This document shows, one piece after another, positions 41,925-50,397 of a DNA stretch of 50,480 bases; position 1 is the first letter of the stretch; each line of letters starts with the position of its first letter. Below the pieces are notes generated by a model. The model was given only the letters and a program-made list of their open reading frames with translations. It ran no database searches and was not told where the DNA came from. Origin of the DNA: JBOFFC01 sp051648405. Lineage in GTDB: Bacteria; Planctomycetota; Planctomycetia; Pirellulales; Lacipirellulaceae. The DNA is taken from contig JBOFFC010000139.1 of the NCBI GenBank assembly GCA_051648405.1, positions 1 through 50,480 of the forward strand, given 5' to 3'. The position numbers and the translations under genes were made by a program.

Positions 41925-43904
41925 ATGAATCCGCTACTTGAGTTGCGCCGGCGGTTTGCCGCGGCGCTCGAGCCGCTCGCCGGCGACGCCCAGACCCTCG
42001 GGGGGCTCGTCGAGCTGGTCCTGCCGAGCCAGGACGCCAAGTTCGGCGACTACCAGGCCAACTGCGCGATGCCTCTGGGGAAGCGCCTCGGCCGCCCGCC
42101 GCGCGACGTTGCGGTCGAGCTGATCGCCTCCCTCGGCAAGCAGGCCGGCTGGGACGCCCTCTGTGCGTCGGCCGAGATTGCCGGCCCGGGGTTCATCAAC
42201 GTCCGCCTGCGCGACGAGTGGCTCGTCGAGAGCCTCGAAGGGGCTTCGACCGACGTCGAGCGCCTGGGCGTTCTGCCGGTCGATGCGCCCCGGACGATCG
42301 TCCTCGACTACTCGTCCCCGAACGTCGCCAAGCCGATGCACGTCGGGCACATCCGCTCGACCGTCATCGGCGACGCGCTGTGCAAGGTGCTGCGATTCGC
42401 CGGGCACCGCGTGATCAGCGACAACCACATCGGCGACTGGGGAACCCAGTTCGGGATGATCCTTTACGGCTACAAGAACTTCGCCGACGACGAGGCGCTC
42501 GCCGCGGCCCCGGTCGCCGAGCTGAGCCGGCTGTACAAGCTGGTCAACCGCCTCGGCGACGCCCAGGCGGCGGTCGAAGAAGAGCTGCCGGAGCTCCGCG
42601 AACGCATCGGGCAACAAGAGGCGCGTGTCGCCTTCGCCCCCGAAGCAACCGGCGACGCGAAGCGCGACAAGGAGGCCGCCAAGAAGCACAAGCAAGCCGA
42701 AGCGACCCTCGTCGAGCTGAGGCGCGACCTGGCCCTGCTCCAAGAGAAAATCGCCGCCGACCGCGCCGACGAATCGTTCGGGCGGCTCGTCGCCGAGCAC
42801 CCGCACGTCGGCGCCTCGGCGCTCGCCGAGACGGCCAAGCTCCACGAGGGAGACGCCGAGAACGTGGCGCTCTGGCGCCGCTTCCTGCCGGCCTGCCTCG
42901 ACGAGATCGAGGCGACCTACGCGCGCTTGGGGGTGACGTTCGACCACGCGCTCGGCGAGAGCTTCTACCACGACCGGCTCGAAGGGGTCGTCGAGAGCCT
43001 CGAACGGCGCGGCATCGCCAAGCGCAGCGACGGCGCGCTGTGCGTGTTCCTCGACGGCTACGAGGCGCCGATGATCGTCCGCAAGCGCGACGGGGCGTTC
43101 CTGTACGCCACGACCGACCTGGCGACGATCGCCTACCGGCTCGAAACGTGGAAGCCCGACGCGATCCTGTACGTCGTGGACCACCGACAGTCGCTCCATT
43201 TCGAGCAGTTGTTCGCCGCGTCGGCCCTGTGGCTCGAAGGGAACGACGCCCGCGTCGAGCTGACGCACGTCAGCTTCGGCACGGTGCTCGGCGAGGACGG
43301 CAAGCCGTACAAGACACGCAGCGGCGCGGCGGTCGGCCTGATGGGCCTCCTCGACGAGGCCGTTGAGCGCGCCGCGGCGATCGCCGCCCAAAGTTCGCTG
43401 CTCGACAGCGAAGACGAGCGCCGCGAGGTGGCCGAGCGGATCGGCCTGGGGGCGATCAAGTACGCCGACCTGGCCCACAACCGCACCAGCGACTACGTCT
43501 TCAGCTACGACAAGATGCTCGCCATGCAGGGGAACACGGCGGCCTACATGCAGTACAGCGTGGCCCGGGTGAAGAGCATCTTCGCGCGCGGCGCGGTCGA
43601 TCCGGCGTCGGTCCGCACTGCGCCAATCCAGATCGGCGAGCCGGCCGAGCGCGCTCTGGGGGTCGAGCTGCTGCGTTTCAGCGAGGCCCTCTCGCGCGTC
43701 GAGGCCGACTACCGCCCGAACCACCTGACAGCGTACCTGTACGAGCTGGCGAGCCGCTACAGCGAGTTCTTCGAGAAGTGCCCCGTGCTGAAGGCCGACG
43801 ACGACCGGGCCCGCGCCAGCCGCCTGCGGTTGTGCGACCTCACGGCGCGGACGCTGACGAAGGGCCTGGAGCTGTTAGGGATCCGGACCGTGGAGCGGAT
43901 GTGA
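41925..43904 (+). CDS. argS: Arginyl-tRNA synthetase
   Basis: The protein has 659 residues. The N-terminal Add1 domain is followed by PMHVGHIRSTVIGD (HVGH at 139-142) and ISDNHIGDWGTQFGMI. GTVLGEDGKPYKTRSGAAVG occupies the KMSK position. The C-terminal anticodon-binding region begins near AAYMQYSVARVKSIFARGAV. It is about 80 residues longer than most bacterial ArgRS because of a charged, helical insertion after YKLVNRLGDAQAAVEEEL (about 215-300; for example DAKRDKEAAKKHKQ). It charges tRNA-Arg. It is probably cotranscribed with rsfS. Confidence 0.97.
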   Translation: MNPLLELRRRFAAALEPLAGDAQTLGGLVELVLPSQDAKFGDYQANCAMPLGKRLGRPPRDVAVELIASLGKQAGWDALCASAEIAGPGFINVRLRDEWLVESLEGASTDVERLGVLPVDAPRTIVLDYSSPNVAKPMHVGHIRSTVIGDALCKVLRFAGHRVISDNHIGDWGTQFGMILYGYKNFADDEALAAAPVAELSRLYKLVNRLGDAQAAVEEELPELRERIGQQEARVAFAPEATGDAKRDKEAAKKHKQAEATLVELRRDLALLQEKIAADRADESFGRLVAEHPHVGASALAETAKLHEGDAENVALWRRFLPACLDEIEATYARLGVTFDHALGESFYHDRLEGVVESLERRGIAKRSDGALCVFLDGYEAPMIVRKRDGAFLYATTDLATIAYRLETWKPDAILYVVDHRQSLHFEQLFAASALWLEGNDARVELTHVSFGTVLGEDGKPYKTRSGAAVGLMGLLDEAVERAAAIAAQSSLLDSEDERREVAERIGLGAIKYADLAHNRTSDYVFSYDKMLAMQGNTAAYMQYSVARVKSIFARGAVDPASVRTAPIQIGEPAERALGVELLRFSEALSRVEADYRPNHLTAYLYELASRYSEFFEKCPVLKADDDRARASRLRLCDLTARTLTKGLELLGIRTVERM

Positions 43905-43905
43905 G

Positions 43906-43919
43906 GCGCGCCGGCGCGC
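43906..43919 (+). terminator. GC-palindrome after argS
   Basis: The 14-bp perfect palindrome GCGCGCCGGCGCGC starts 2 bp after the argS stop. There is no T-run, so its action as a terminator is uncertain. Confidence 0.35.
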
Positions 43920-43981
43920 GGTGCTGCGATCCGACAGCGGAGCCGCGACCGTCAAGGGAGCGACCACCGGGCGTTGCGTCG

Positions 43982-44275
43982 TTAGTCGACTCTGCCTGTG
44001 GGCTCATCGGTTGGATAATCCCATTCCGCGTCGAAGCCTTCCTTCAGTCGCGTCAAGGCTTGCGCATAGCTCAACTCCGACGTTTCGTCGTAAGCTTGGG
44101 CAACGTGCCTTGCAAGATCGACTAACATGATCCCCCAGTTGAAGGGCTCATCCCATAGGCCTGTCGCCAAGGTGACGTGCAGCTTTCCACCCGCTGCCCA
44201 TATGCGAGCAAGCTCGACTGGGTGCGGATCACCAGCCACCGCCGGGGGAATCGGCAGCTCACCCGGCTTGGACAT
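43982..44275 (-). CDS. DUF5076 family protein
   Basis: The protein has 97 residues. It starts MSKPGELPIPPAVAGDPHPV, then ELARIWAAGGKLHVTLATGL and WGIMLVDLARHVAQAY, which I recognise as the DUF5076 pattern. No function is known for the family. It overlaps the upstream small gene by 17 bp, so the two are coupled. Confidence 0.82.
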   Translation of the reverse strand: MSKPGELPIPPAVAGDPHPVELARIWAAGGKLHVTLATGLWDEPFNWGIMLVDLARHVAQAYDETSELSYAQALTRLKEGFDAEWDYPTDEPTGRVD

Positions 44276-44477
44276 CGTCGTAGAGCCCCTCGTCCTCAGG
44301 GCCGTAGCCGCTCAGGAAGGCCGAATGGTCGCGAGTCACGCCGTCGCCTTCTGTGGGGCGGATCGAGATCAGCCACTCCCCAGGCCCGACGACCGACGAC
44401 GCCTCGGGGGGGAGAGCGAGCGGCTCTCCCGGGGCGAGCGCGACGCGGTACGAGAGTTCTTGAAGAGTAGGGTCCAT
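44259..44477 (-). CDS. Small hypothetical protein coupled to the DUF5076 gene
   Basis: The protein has 72 residues. It starts MDPTLQELSYRVALAPGEPL, then ALPPEASSVVGPGEWLISIR, and shows no known domain. Its 3' end overlaps the DUF5076 start by 17 bp. A TATACT box (44518-44523 on the minus strand) lies 41 bp upstream, which supports a real transcript. Confidence 0.65.
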   Translation of the reverse strand: MDPTLQELSYRVALAPGEPLALPPEASSVVGPGEWLISIRPTEGDGVTRDHSAFLSGYGPEDEGLYDDVQAG

Positions 44478-44517
44478 GGCAATGCGTCGTGGAGTGGTCG
44501 GACCTGTCTGCCTTTGC

Positions 44518-44523
44518 AGTATA
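44518..44523 (-). promoter_or_regulatory. Candidate -10 element of the 72-aa/DUF5076 pair
   Basis: TATACT on the minus strand lies 41 bp before the ATG at 44477. No clear -35 box is seen. Confidence 0.35.
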
Positions 44524-44561
44524 GCGACGAGCGGGCAGCCAGCGATGGATCGCCCTGCACT

Positions 44562-46232
44562 TCACCCCACCAGCGACACGGCCAGCACCTGCACGGCCAG
44601 GATCCGCAGCAGCATCGTCAGTGGGTAGACGGTCGCATAAGCGACGGTCGGCGCGTCGGACTGGGCGGCGCTCGACGCGAACGCCAGCGCCGGGGGGTCG
44701 GTCATGCTCCCGGCCAACAGGCCGCTGATGTCCAGGTAGTTCATCTTCAGCACCGCGCGGGCGAAGGCGCCGACCGCCACGATCGGCACGACCGTGAGCA
44801 CGAATCCGGCCAGCAGCCACTGCAAGCCCGTCGTCGTCAGCACCGTCGCGAAGAACGCCTCGCCCGCCTTGATGCCAACGGCGGCAAAGAACAAGGCGAT
44901 GCCCAGCTCTCGGAAGGCGTGGTTGGTGTTCAGCGGCATGTGCCACACGAGGCGACCGATGCGCCCGACGCGGCCGAGCGCGATCGCGGCGATCAGCGGC
45001 CCGCCGGCGAGGCCCAGCCGCACCGGGTGTGGCAGGCCAGGGACTGGGATCGGCAGTGTCCCCAGCAGCACTCCGGCGAAGATCCCGAGGAAGAACGGGA
45101 TAAAGTGCGAGTCGTTGAGCTCTTTCAGCGAGTCGCCCAGGACGCGGGCGGCGCTGTCGAGGTCGGCCGCGGCGCCGACCAGCATCACGTTGTCGCCGAA
45201 CTGCATCCGCAGGCCGGGGACGGCGGTCATCTCGATGTCGGCCCGCGTGACGCGGGTCACGGCGACGCCGAAGCGGTCGTCGAGGTCGAGGTCGGCGACC
45301 GTCTTGCCGAGCGCCTTGCGCGACGTCACCACCACGCGGCGGACGGTCACGTCGCGGTTGTCGAGCACCAAGTCGTCGTGCGCCACGTGGCCGACGACCT
45401 TCACGAACTGGTCGAGCCCCTTGCGCGTGCCGACCACCGTCAGTCGGTCGCCGAGTTGCAGCACCGTCGCGCCGGTCGCGACGGTCGTCCGCTCGCCGCT
45501 GCGGTGACGCGAGATCGTGACCTCGGTCTCGACGCGGGCCGGCATCGCGTCGATCGTCGTCCCCTCCAGGTTGGGGTTGGTGACGACCATCGTGCGGCGC
45601 TCCAGCGGCGCGCGCTGGCGCTGGTTTCGCGCCGCGAACTCGGCCGCCTCCTGCTGCAGGTCGATCTTGAACCACAGCTTAAGCAGCACGAGAGTGGCGA
45701 TGATCCCCGCGACCGCCGCCGGGTAGGTCACCGCGTACGCCAGGGCCGGCAGTGCGCGCCGCTCGGCGGAGACGCCGGGGATCAGCTCGAGGGTCTGCAC
45801 CCCGGCGCCGAGCGACGGCGTGTTGGTCGTCGCCCCCGAGAACAAGCCGATCACCGCCGCCTGGTCGAACCCCGCGAGCCAGCCCAGCAGAGGCGCCCCC
45901 ACCGCGCCCAGCAGCACGATCGTCGCCGCGAGCGTGTTCAGCCTCACCCCCTGCTGCTTGAGGGCCGCGAAGAAACCGGGGCCGAGCTGCAACCCGATCG
46001 TGAACACGAACAGGATTAGGCCGAACTCCTTGACGAAGTCGAGCGTGGCGTGGTCGATCCGCCGCTCGAAATGCCCGAGCAGGATCGCGGCGAACAGCAC
46101 CCCGGCGGTCCCCAGGCCAACCCCCTTCACGCGGATCGTGCCGAGCGACATCCCCACCACGCACGCCAGCGAGATCACCCCCACCGCGTGGGCGATGGGC
46201 TGCGTTTGCGGCAGATCGACAAGCCAAGGCAT
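44562..46232 (-). CDS. AspT/YidE-type antiporter with two TrkA-C domains
   Basis: The protein has 556 residues from the ATG at 46232. The frame is open much further upstream but overlaps ffh there. Two copies of the AspT/YidE/YbjL membrane duplication flank a cytoplasmic part. The N-terminal copy includes GLILFVFTIGLQLGPGFFAA and FSGATTNTPSLGAG. The C-terminal copy has GIALFFAAVGIKAGEAFF and GLLAGSMTDPPALAFA. Between them are two TrkA-C domains (ATVLQLGDRLTVVGTRKGLD and MQFGDNVMLVGAAADLD). Such proteins exchange amino acids or dicarboxylates; the substrate is unknown. The upstream region is a G-run-rich stretch. Confidence 0.93.
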   Translation of the reverse strand: MPWLVDLPQTQPIAHAVGVISLACVVGMSLGTIRVKGVGLGTAGVLFAAILLGHFERRIDHATLDFVKEFGLILFVFTIGLQLGPGFFAALKQQGVRLNTLAATIVLLGAVGAPLLGWLAGFDQAAVIGLFSGATTNTPSLGAGVQTLELIPGVSAERRALPALAYAVTYPAAVAGIIATLVLLKLWFKIDLQQEAAEFAARNQRQRAPLERRTMVVTNPNLEGTTIDAMPARVETEVTISRHRSGERTTVATGATVLQLGDRLTVVGTRKGLDQFVKVVGHVAHDDLVLDNRDVTVRRVVVTSRKALGKTVADLDLDDRFGVAVTRVTRADIEMTAVPGLRMQFGDNVMLVGAAADLDSAARVLGDSLKELNDSHFIPFFLGIFAGVLLGTLPIPVPGLPHPVRLGLAGGPLIAAIALGRVGRIGRLVWHMPLNTNHAFRELGIALFFAAVGIKAGEAFFATVLTTTGLQWLLAGFVLTVVPIVAVGAFARAVLKMNYLDISGLLAGSMTDPPALAFASSAAQSDAPTVAYATVYPLTMLLRILAVQVLAVSLVG

Positions 46233-46259
46233 GCGGGGCGCCGTGCGGGAATCGGTGGG

Positions 46260-46320
46260 CCGGCAGGGGGGGGCTGCCGGGGGGGGGGCGTGGGGAGCCG
46301 CGGTGGGGGGGGCCTCGGGG
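46260..46320 (+). other. Long G-runs with G-quadruplex potential
   Basis: On the plus strand G-runs lie at 46266-46273 (8), 46279-46288 (10), 46292-46295 (4), 46305-46312 (8) and 46317-46320 (4). A 7-bp stem CCGGCAG/CTGCCGG (46260-46266 and 46274-46280) brackets the first run. It lies between the divergent antiporter and ffh genes. Confidence 0.7.
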
Positions 46321-46494
46321 CTGCAGGATCGGTTCGCGCCGATCGAAATGCAACACCGACGCGTCGATCCGCCGCCGTGGCCCCCCCGGGCGGATCGACG
46401 CCGGCGCTGAGCGATTGCCCGTGCCCCGTCGGCGGACCTACACTCGGGGCTTTCCCGTTTCTCCCGAAGGCCGGCCCCCGAGCCGGCCCCCGCA

Positions 46495-47976
46495 ATGTTC
46501 GACTCGCTCCAGGAATCGCTCGGCTCCGCGTTCAAGGCGCTGCGCGGCCAGTCGAAGCTGACGGAGTCGAACATGCGCGACGGGCTGAAGCTCGTCGAGC
46601 GATCGCTGCTCGAGGCCGACGTCTCGTACGACGTCGTCAAGGGCTTCATGCAGCGCGTCACCGACCAGGCGGTTGGCGACAAGGTCCTCGCGGCGCTGCG
46701 CCCCAGCGAGCAGGTGGTCGGCATCGTCTACCAAGAGCTCGTCGCGCTCATGGGGCCGGTCGATCACTCGCTGCACCTCAAGGGGAAGGACGAGGTCACC
46801 GTCCTGATGATGTGCGGCTTGCAGGGGTCGGGGAAAACGACCACCTGCGGCAAGCTCGGGCGGATGCTCAAGGCCCGCGACCGCAAGCCGCTGCTGGTCG
46901 CCGCCGACCTGCAGCGCCCCGCCGCGATCGACCAGTTGCACGTGCTGGGGGAGCAGCTCGGGATCCCCGTCTTCAGCGACCGCACCACGCAGGACCCGGT
47001 GGCGGTCTGCAACGCGGCCGTGCAGCAGGCCAGGAAGCTTGGCGCCGACGTGGTGATCCTCGACACGGCCGGCCGGCTGCACATCGACGACGAGCTGATG
47101 AAGCAGCTCCAACGCGTCGATCAGCGTTGCTCCCCCGACCAGGTCTATCTGGTCGTCGATGGCATGACGGGCCAGGACGCGGTCAACAGCGCCAAGGCGT
47201 TCAACGAAGCGCTCGAGCTCGACGGCGTCATCATGACGAAGCTCGACGGCGACACGCGCGGCGGCGCCGCGATCTCGGTCAAGGAAGTCACCGGCGTCCC
47301 GCTCAAGTTCATCGGGGTCGGCGAGCACCTCGAGAACCTCGAAGAGTTCCACCCCGAGCGGATGGCCGGCCGGATCCTCGGACAGGGGGACATCCTCTCG
47401 CTCGTCGAGAAGGCGCAGCAGGAGTTCGACCAAGACGAAGCCCGCCGCCTCGAGGAGCAGCTCGCCAAGGGGGAGTTCACGCTCGACGACTTCCTGCGGC
47501 AGATGCAGCAGATCAAGCGCCTGGGGCCGCTGAAGAAGGTCATGGGGATGATCCCCGGCATGGGGGCGCTGCTGCAGGGGATGGACGACCTCGACGCCGA
47601 GGGGGACCTCCGCCGCTTGCAGGGGATCATCCACTCGATGACCCCCGAAGAGCGCCGCCGGCCGAAGGTCATCGACCAGAGCCGGCGCCGCCGCATCGCC
47701 GCCGGAGCGGGGGTCGAGCCGCACGCCGTTAGTGACCTCGTGAAGCAGTTCGACGCCATCGCTCCGATGATGACCGCCATGGCGGGCAAGGGGGTCGGCG
47801 ACCGGATGAAGATGATGCGCGAGGTGCAGGCGAGCATGATGCAAAACCCCGGCGGCGCGCTGGGCAAGAAGAAGCAGGCGACCGGCAAGCGGCTCAGCAC
47901 GCAGGACCGAGCACGGGCCCAGAAGGAGCGCGAGAAGCTCCTCAAGAAGCTCAAGAAGCAGCGCAAGGGGGGGTGA
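46495..47976 (+). CDS. ffh: Signal recognition particle GTPase Ffh
   Basis: The protein has 493 residues with the N domain first (MFDSLQESLGSAFKALRGQS). The G domain has GLQGSGKTTT (G1), ADLQRPAA, DTAGRLHID (G3) and TKLDGDTRGGAA. The Met-rich M domain (LRQMQQIKRLGPLKKVMGMI, then GMTPEER-like blocks and a basic C-terminus KLLKKLKKQRKGG) follows. It binds signal peptides and SRP RNA and delivers ribosomes to FtsY. It is the first gene of the ffh-rpsP-trmD-rplS group. Confidence 0.98.
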   Translation: MFDSLQESLGSAFKALRGQSKLTESNMRDGLKLVERSLLEADVSYDVVKGFMQRVTDQAVGDKVLAALRPSEQVVGIVYQELVALMGPVDHSLHLKGKDEVTVLMMCGLQGSGKTTTCGKLGRMLKARDRKPLLVAADLQRPAAIDQLHVLGEQLGIPVFSDRTTQDPVAVCNAAVQQARKLGADVVILDTAGRLHIDDELMKQLQRVDQRCSPDQVYLVVDGMTGQDAVNSAKAFNEALELDGVIMTKLDGDTRGGAAISVKEVTGVPLKFIGVGEHLENLEEFHPERMAGRILGQGDILSLVEKAQQEFDQDEARRLEEQLAKGEFTLDDFLRQMQQIKRLGPLKKVMGMIPGMGALLQGMDDLDAEGDLRRLQGIIHSMTPEERRRPKVIDQSRRRRIAAGAGVEPHAVSDLVKQFDAIAPMMTAMAGKGVGDRMKMMREVQASMMQNPGGALGKKKQATGKRLSTQDRARAQKEREKLLKKLKKQRKGG

Positions 47977-48211
47977 GCGGGCGCCCCACAGGGTCGCGGA
48001 TCGCCCACCCTGCCCCGTCCACCGGCCGACTCTGCCGAGATCGCCGGGTTTGCCCCGCTTTTCGTGCCGTCCTGGGGCTTGTCAGGTCGGGGGCCAAGGG
48101 GGCATACTTCGGGGCTTCCGTAGGGGGATTCCCCTCGACAAGAGCGTTAGCACACCAGTCACCCGAACACCCAGGCGGGCCCCCGCCGGCCCCCGCAGGA
48201 GAGACGCGAAC

Positions 48212-48682
48212 GTGGCAGTACGTATCCGCATGAAGAAGTTCGGCCGCGCCCACCGGCACTTCTTCCGCATCTGCGCGGCCGACAAGCGGGCGCCTCGGGA
48301 CGGCAAGGTGCTCGAGGAGCTCGGCACCTACGACCCCCTCGTTCCCGAGACGGACGCCCGCGCCCTGCTCCGCGCTGACCGCATCGATTACTGGCTCAGC
48401 AAGGGCGCCCAGCCCTCGGAGAAGGTCGCCATTCTGATCAAGAAGTACGGAACCGGGGGGACGCACGTTGCGGCGCAGCAGGCGGCCCTCCAGCGGCTGT
48501 CGCTCCCCGTGGCGCTTCCCGATCCGGGCCCCCCCGCCTCGAAGCCGAAGAGCGAGATCGCTGCCGAGGAAGCGGCCGCTGCCGAGGCGGCCGCGTCCGC
48601 CGAGGTGCTGACCCCCGAAGCGCCCGCGAGTGACGCACCCGTGACCGACGCACCCGCGACCGAAGAGGCCGCCGCCGAGTGA
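48212..48682 (+). CDS. rpsP: 30S ribosomal protein S16 with C-terminal extension
   Basis: The protein has 156 residues from a GTG at 48212, with AGGAGAG upstream. The first 85 residues are a complete S16: AVRIRMKKFGRAHRHFFRIC, then DKRAPRDGKVLEELGTYDPL and RIDYWLSKGAQPSEKVAILI. The last 70 or so are an Ala/Glu/Pro-rich tail (EEAAAAEAAASAEV, then APVTDAPATEEAAAE). Usual S16 is 80-90 residues. It sits between ffh and trmD. The usual rimM between rpsP and trmD is absent. Confidence 0.96.
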   Translation: MAVRIRMKKFGRAHRHFFRICAADKRAPRDGKVLEELGTYDPLVPETDARALLRADRIDYWLSKGAQPSEKVAILIKKYGTGGTHVAAQQAALQRLSLPVALPDPGPPASKPKSEIAAEEAAAAEAAASAEVLTPEAPASDAPVTDAPATEEAAAE

Positions 48683-48712
48683 CGCCTCGCGCCCGGTAGC
48701 GACGCCAGCGCC

Positions 48713-49423
48713 ATGCGATTCGACGTCCTGACGCTGTTCCCCGAGGTTTTCTCGGGCTATCTGACGCAGAGCCTGCTGAAGCTGGCGATCGACCGACGGT
48801 TGGTCGAGGTCAATTTGCACAACATCCGCGACTGGTCGCGGGGGAAACACAACGAGGTAGACGACCGCCCCTTTGGCGGGGGGCCCGGGATGCTGCTGAA
48901 GCCCGAGCCCACCGTCGAGTGCGTCGAAGCGGTCCGGCAAATGGCCCCCGAGCCGGGGCGGCTGCTGATGATGACCCCGCAAGGGAAGCGGCTTGACCAA
49001 CGGATGGCCGAGGACCTCGCCACCAGCGGCCGATTGCTGCTGCTCTGCGGGCGCTACGAGGGATTCGACCAACGCGTGGCCGACCTGCTGCGGCCCGAAG
49101 AGATTTCGATCGGCGACTACGTCCTCAACGGGGGCGAGGTCGCCGCGATGACGATCATCGACGCCACGGTGCGGCTCGTGCCCGGGGTGCTCGGCGACGA
49201 ACAAAGCAACCAACAAGACAGCTTTAGCCGCGGCGGACGCCTGCTCGAGCACGCCCAGTACACCAGGCCCCGCGAGTACCGCGGCCTCGCCGTGCCGGAC
49301 GTCCTGCTGTCGGGCGACCACGAAGCGATCGCCCGCTGGCGCGAAGCGGACGCGACGCAACGAACCACCGACCGGCGCAGCGACCTGCTACCGGGCGCAC
49401 CAGACACGCCTCAGCGGCCCTAG
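48713..49423 (+). CDS. trmD: tRNA (guanine37-N1)-methyltransferase
   Basis: The protein has 236 residues. MRFDVLTLFPEVFSGYLTQS, then DDRPFGGGPGMLLKPEP and LLCGRYEGFDQRV are hallmarks. EISIGDYVLNGGEVAAMTII is the trefoil-knot SAM site. EYRGLAVPDVLLSGDHEAI continues the pattern. It makes m1G37 to prevent frameshifting. It starts 30 bp after rpsP, with no rimM in between. Confidence 0.98.
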   Translation: MRFDVLTLFPEVFSGYLTQSLLKLAIDRRLVEVNLHNIRDWSRGKHNEVDDRPFGGGPGMLLKPEPTVECVEAVRQMAPEPGRLLMMTPQGKRLDQRMAEDLATSGRLLLLCGRYEGFDQRVADLLRPEEISIGDYVLNGGEVAAMTIIDATVRLVPGVLGDEQSNQQDSFSRGGRLLEHAQYTRPREYRGLAVPDVLLSGDHEAIARWREADATQRTTDRRSDLLPGAPDTPQRP

Positions 49424-49481
49424 CGGGCCTCGCCGGCCGCCCCCCCGACCAACAGCCACCCCCAACCGCAGCGTCACGACC

Positions 49482-49850
49482 ATGTCCCAGCAAATCCTGG
49501 CCCTCGTCGAAGCGTCGAGCATCAAGCAGGGCGCCGACGTCCCGAAGTTCGACATCGGCGACACCGTTGATGTGCACACCCGGATCCTCGAAGGGGACAA
49601 GGAGCGGATCCAGGTCTTCTCGGGAGTCGTGATCGCCCGCAGCGGCAGCGGCTCGAAAGAGATGTTCACGGTCCGCCGGATCGTGAACAACGAGGGGGTC
49701 GAGCGTAAGTTTCCGGTCCACTCGCCGCGGATCGCCAAGGTCGAGGTCAAGCGTTCGGCAGTCGTTCGCCGCGCGAAGCTGTACTACCTCCGCGACCGCG
49801 TCGGCAAGGCGACCCGCCTCGTCGAGCGCCGCCGCGACGTGGCGAAGTAG
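49482..49850 (+). CDS. rplS: 50S ribosomal protein L19
   Basis: The protein has 122 residues. FDIGDTVDVHTRILEGDKER, then IQVFSGVVIARSGSGSKEMF and TVRRIVNNEGVERKFPVHSP are the L19 core, followed by KRSAVVRRAKLYYLRDRVGK near the end. It lies at the 30S-50S interface. It follows trmD by 58 bp in the classical order. Confidence 0.98.
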   Translation: MSQQILALVEASSIKQGADVPKFDIGDTVDVHTRILEGDKERIQVFSGVVIARSGSGSKEMFTVRRIVNNEGVERKFPVHSPRIAKVEVKRSAVVRRAKLYYLRDRVGKATRLVERRRDVAK

Positions 49851-49923
49851 GCTGTCAGCGGTCAGCTGTTGGCCATCGGCTTTGTGCCGACGCTCACCCC
49901 GCCCGACGACTGAAACCATCACC

Positions 49924-49960
49924 AAGAGACGGACCTCCACGCCACTGGAGTCCGTCTCTT
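49924..49960 (+). terminator. Hairpin between rplS and yraN
   Basis: The left arm (49924-49939) pairs with 49946-49960 with a single bulged C and a 6-base loop. A weak T-rich end (ctcttg) follows. The right arm overlaps the TTG proposed as the yraN start, so the hairpin may also control yraN translation. Confidence 0.6.
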
Positions 49961-50390
49961 GTCGTTCCCCGCCTCCTTCCGAGCCTCGTTCGCCAAGCTC
50001 CGCAGACGCTACGCGCGCTGGCGCTCGCTCGGCGCCCGCGGCGAGCGCCACGCCGCCCGGCTGCTGCGGGCGAAAGGACACCGGATCCTATTGCGCGGCG
50101 AGCGAAGCCGCTTCGGCGAGCTCGATATCGTTACGATCGACGAACGCTCGGCCCGGCGGACCGTGGTATTCGTCGAGGTGAAGACCCGCCGCGACGAGCG
50201 GGCAGGTTCCCCCCTTGAGGCGGTCACCCCCGCGAAAGCGCGCCGCCTCGTGCGCCTCGCCCACGCGTTCCTCAAGGCGCACGACCTGTCGGACCACCCC
50301 ACGCGAATCGACGTCGTGGGGATCGTCTGGCCCGTGGGCGCCCGCCGACCGACCAAGACGCTGCACGTCGAGGACGCGATCCGCGGCTGA
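49959..50390 (+). CDS. YraN/UPF0102 family protein
   Basis: The protein has 143 residues from a TTG at 49959; no ATG or GTG in frame lies before the domain. The domain is GARGERHAARLLRAKGHRIL, then FGELDIVTIDERSARRTVVF and VEVKTRRDERAG, with the endonuclease-like E-LD-(E)VK residues of the UPF0102 family. Members are predicted nuclease-fold proteins related to Holliday junction resolvases; function unproven. The last residues are HVEDAIRG. Confidence 0.85.
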   Translation: MSFPASFRASFAKLRRRYARWRSLGARGERHAARLLRAKGHRILLRGERSRFGELDIVTIDERSARRTVVFVEVKTRRDERAGSPLEAVTPAKARRLVRLAHAFLKAHDLSDHPTRIDVVGIVWPVGARRPTKTLHVEDAIRG

Positions 50391-50397
50391 CGACGAA

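Noticed and set aside
46233..46494. SRP RNA (ffs) gene next to ffh
   Set aside because: No conserved GGAA-containing domain IV hairpin was recognised, and the region is dominated by G-runs.
46233..46724. Upstream extension of the antiporter frame
   Set aside because: It is Ser/Pro/Arg-rich and overlaps ffh. The membrane protein begins naturally at MPWLVDLPQ (46232).
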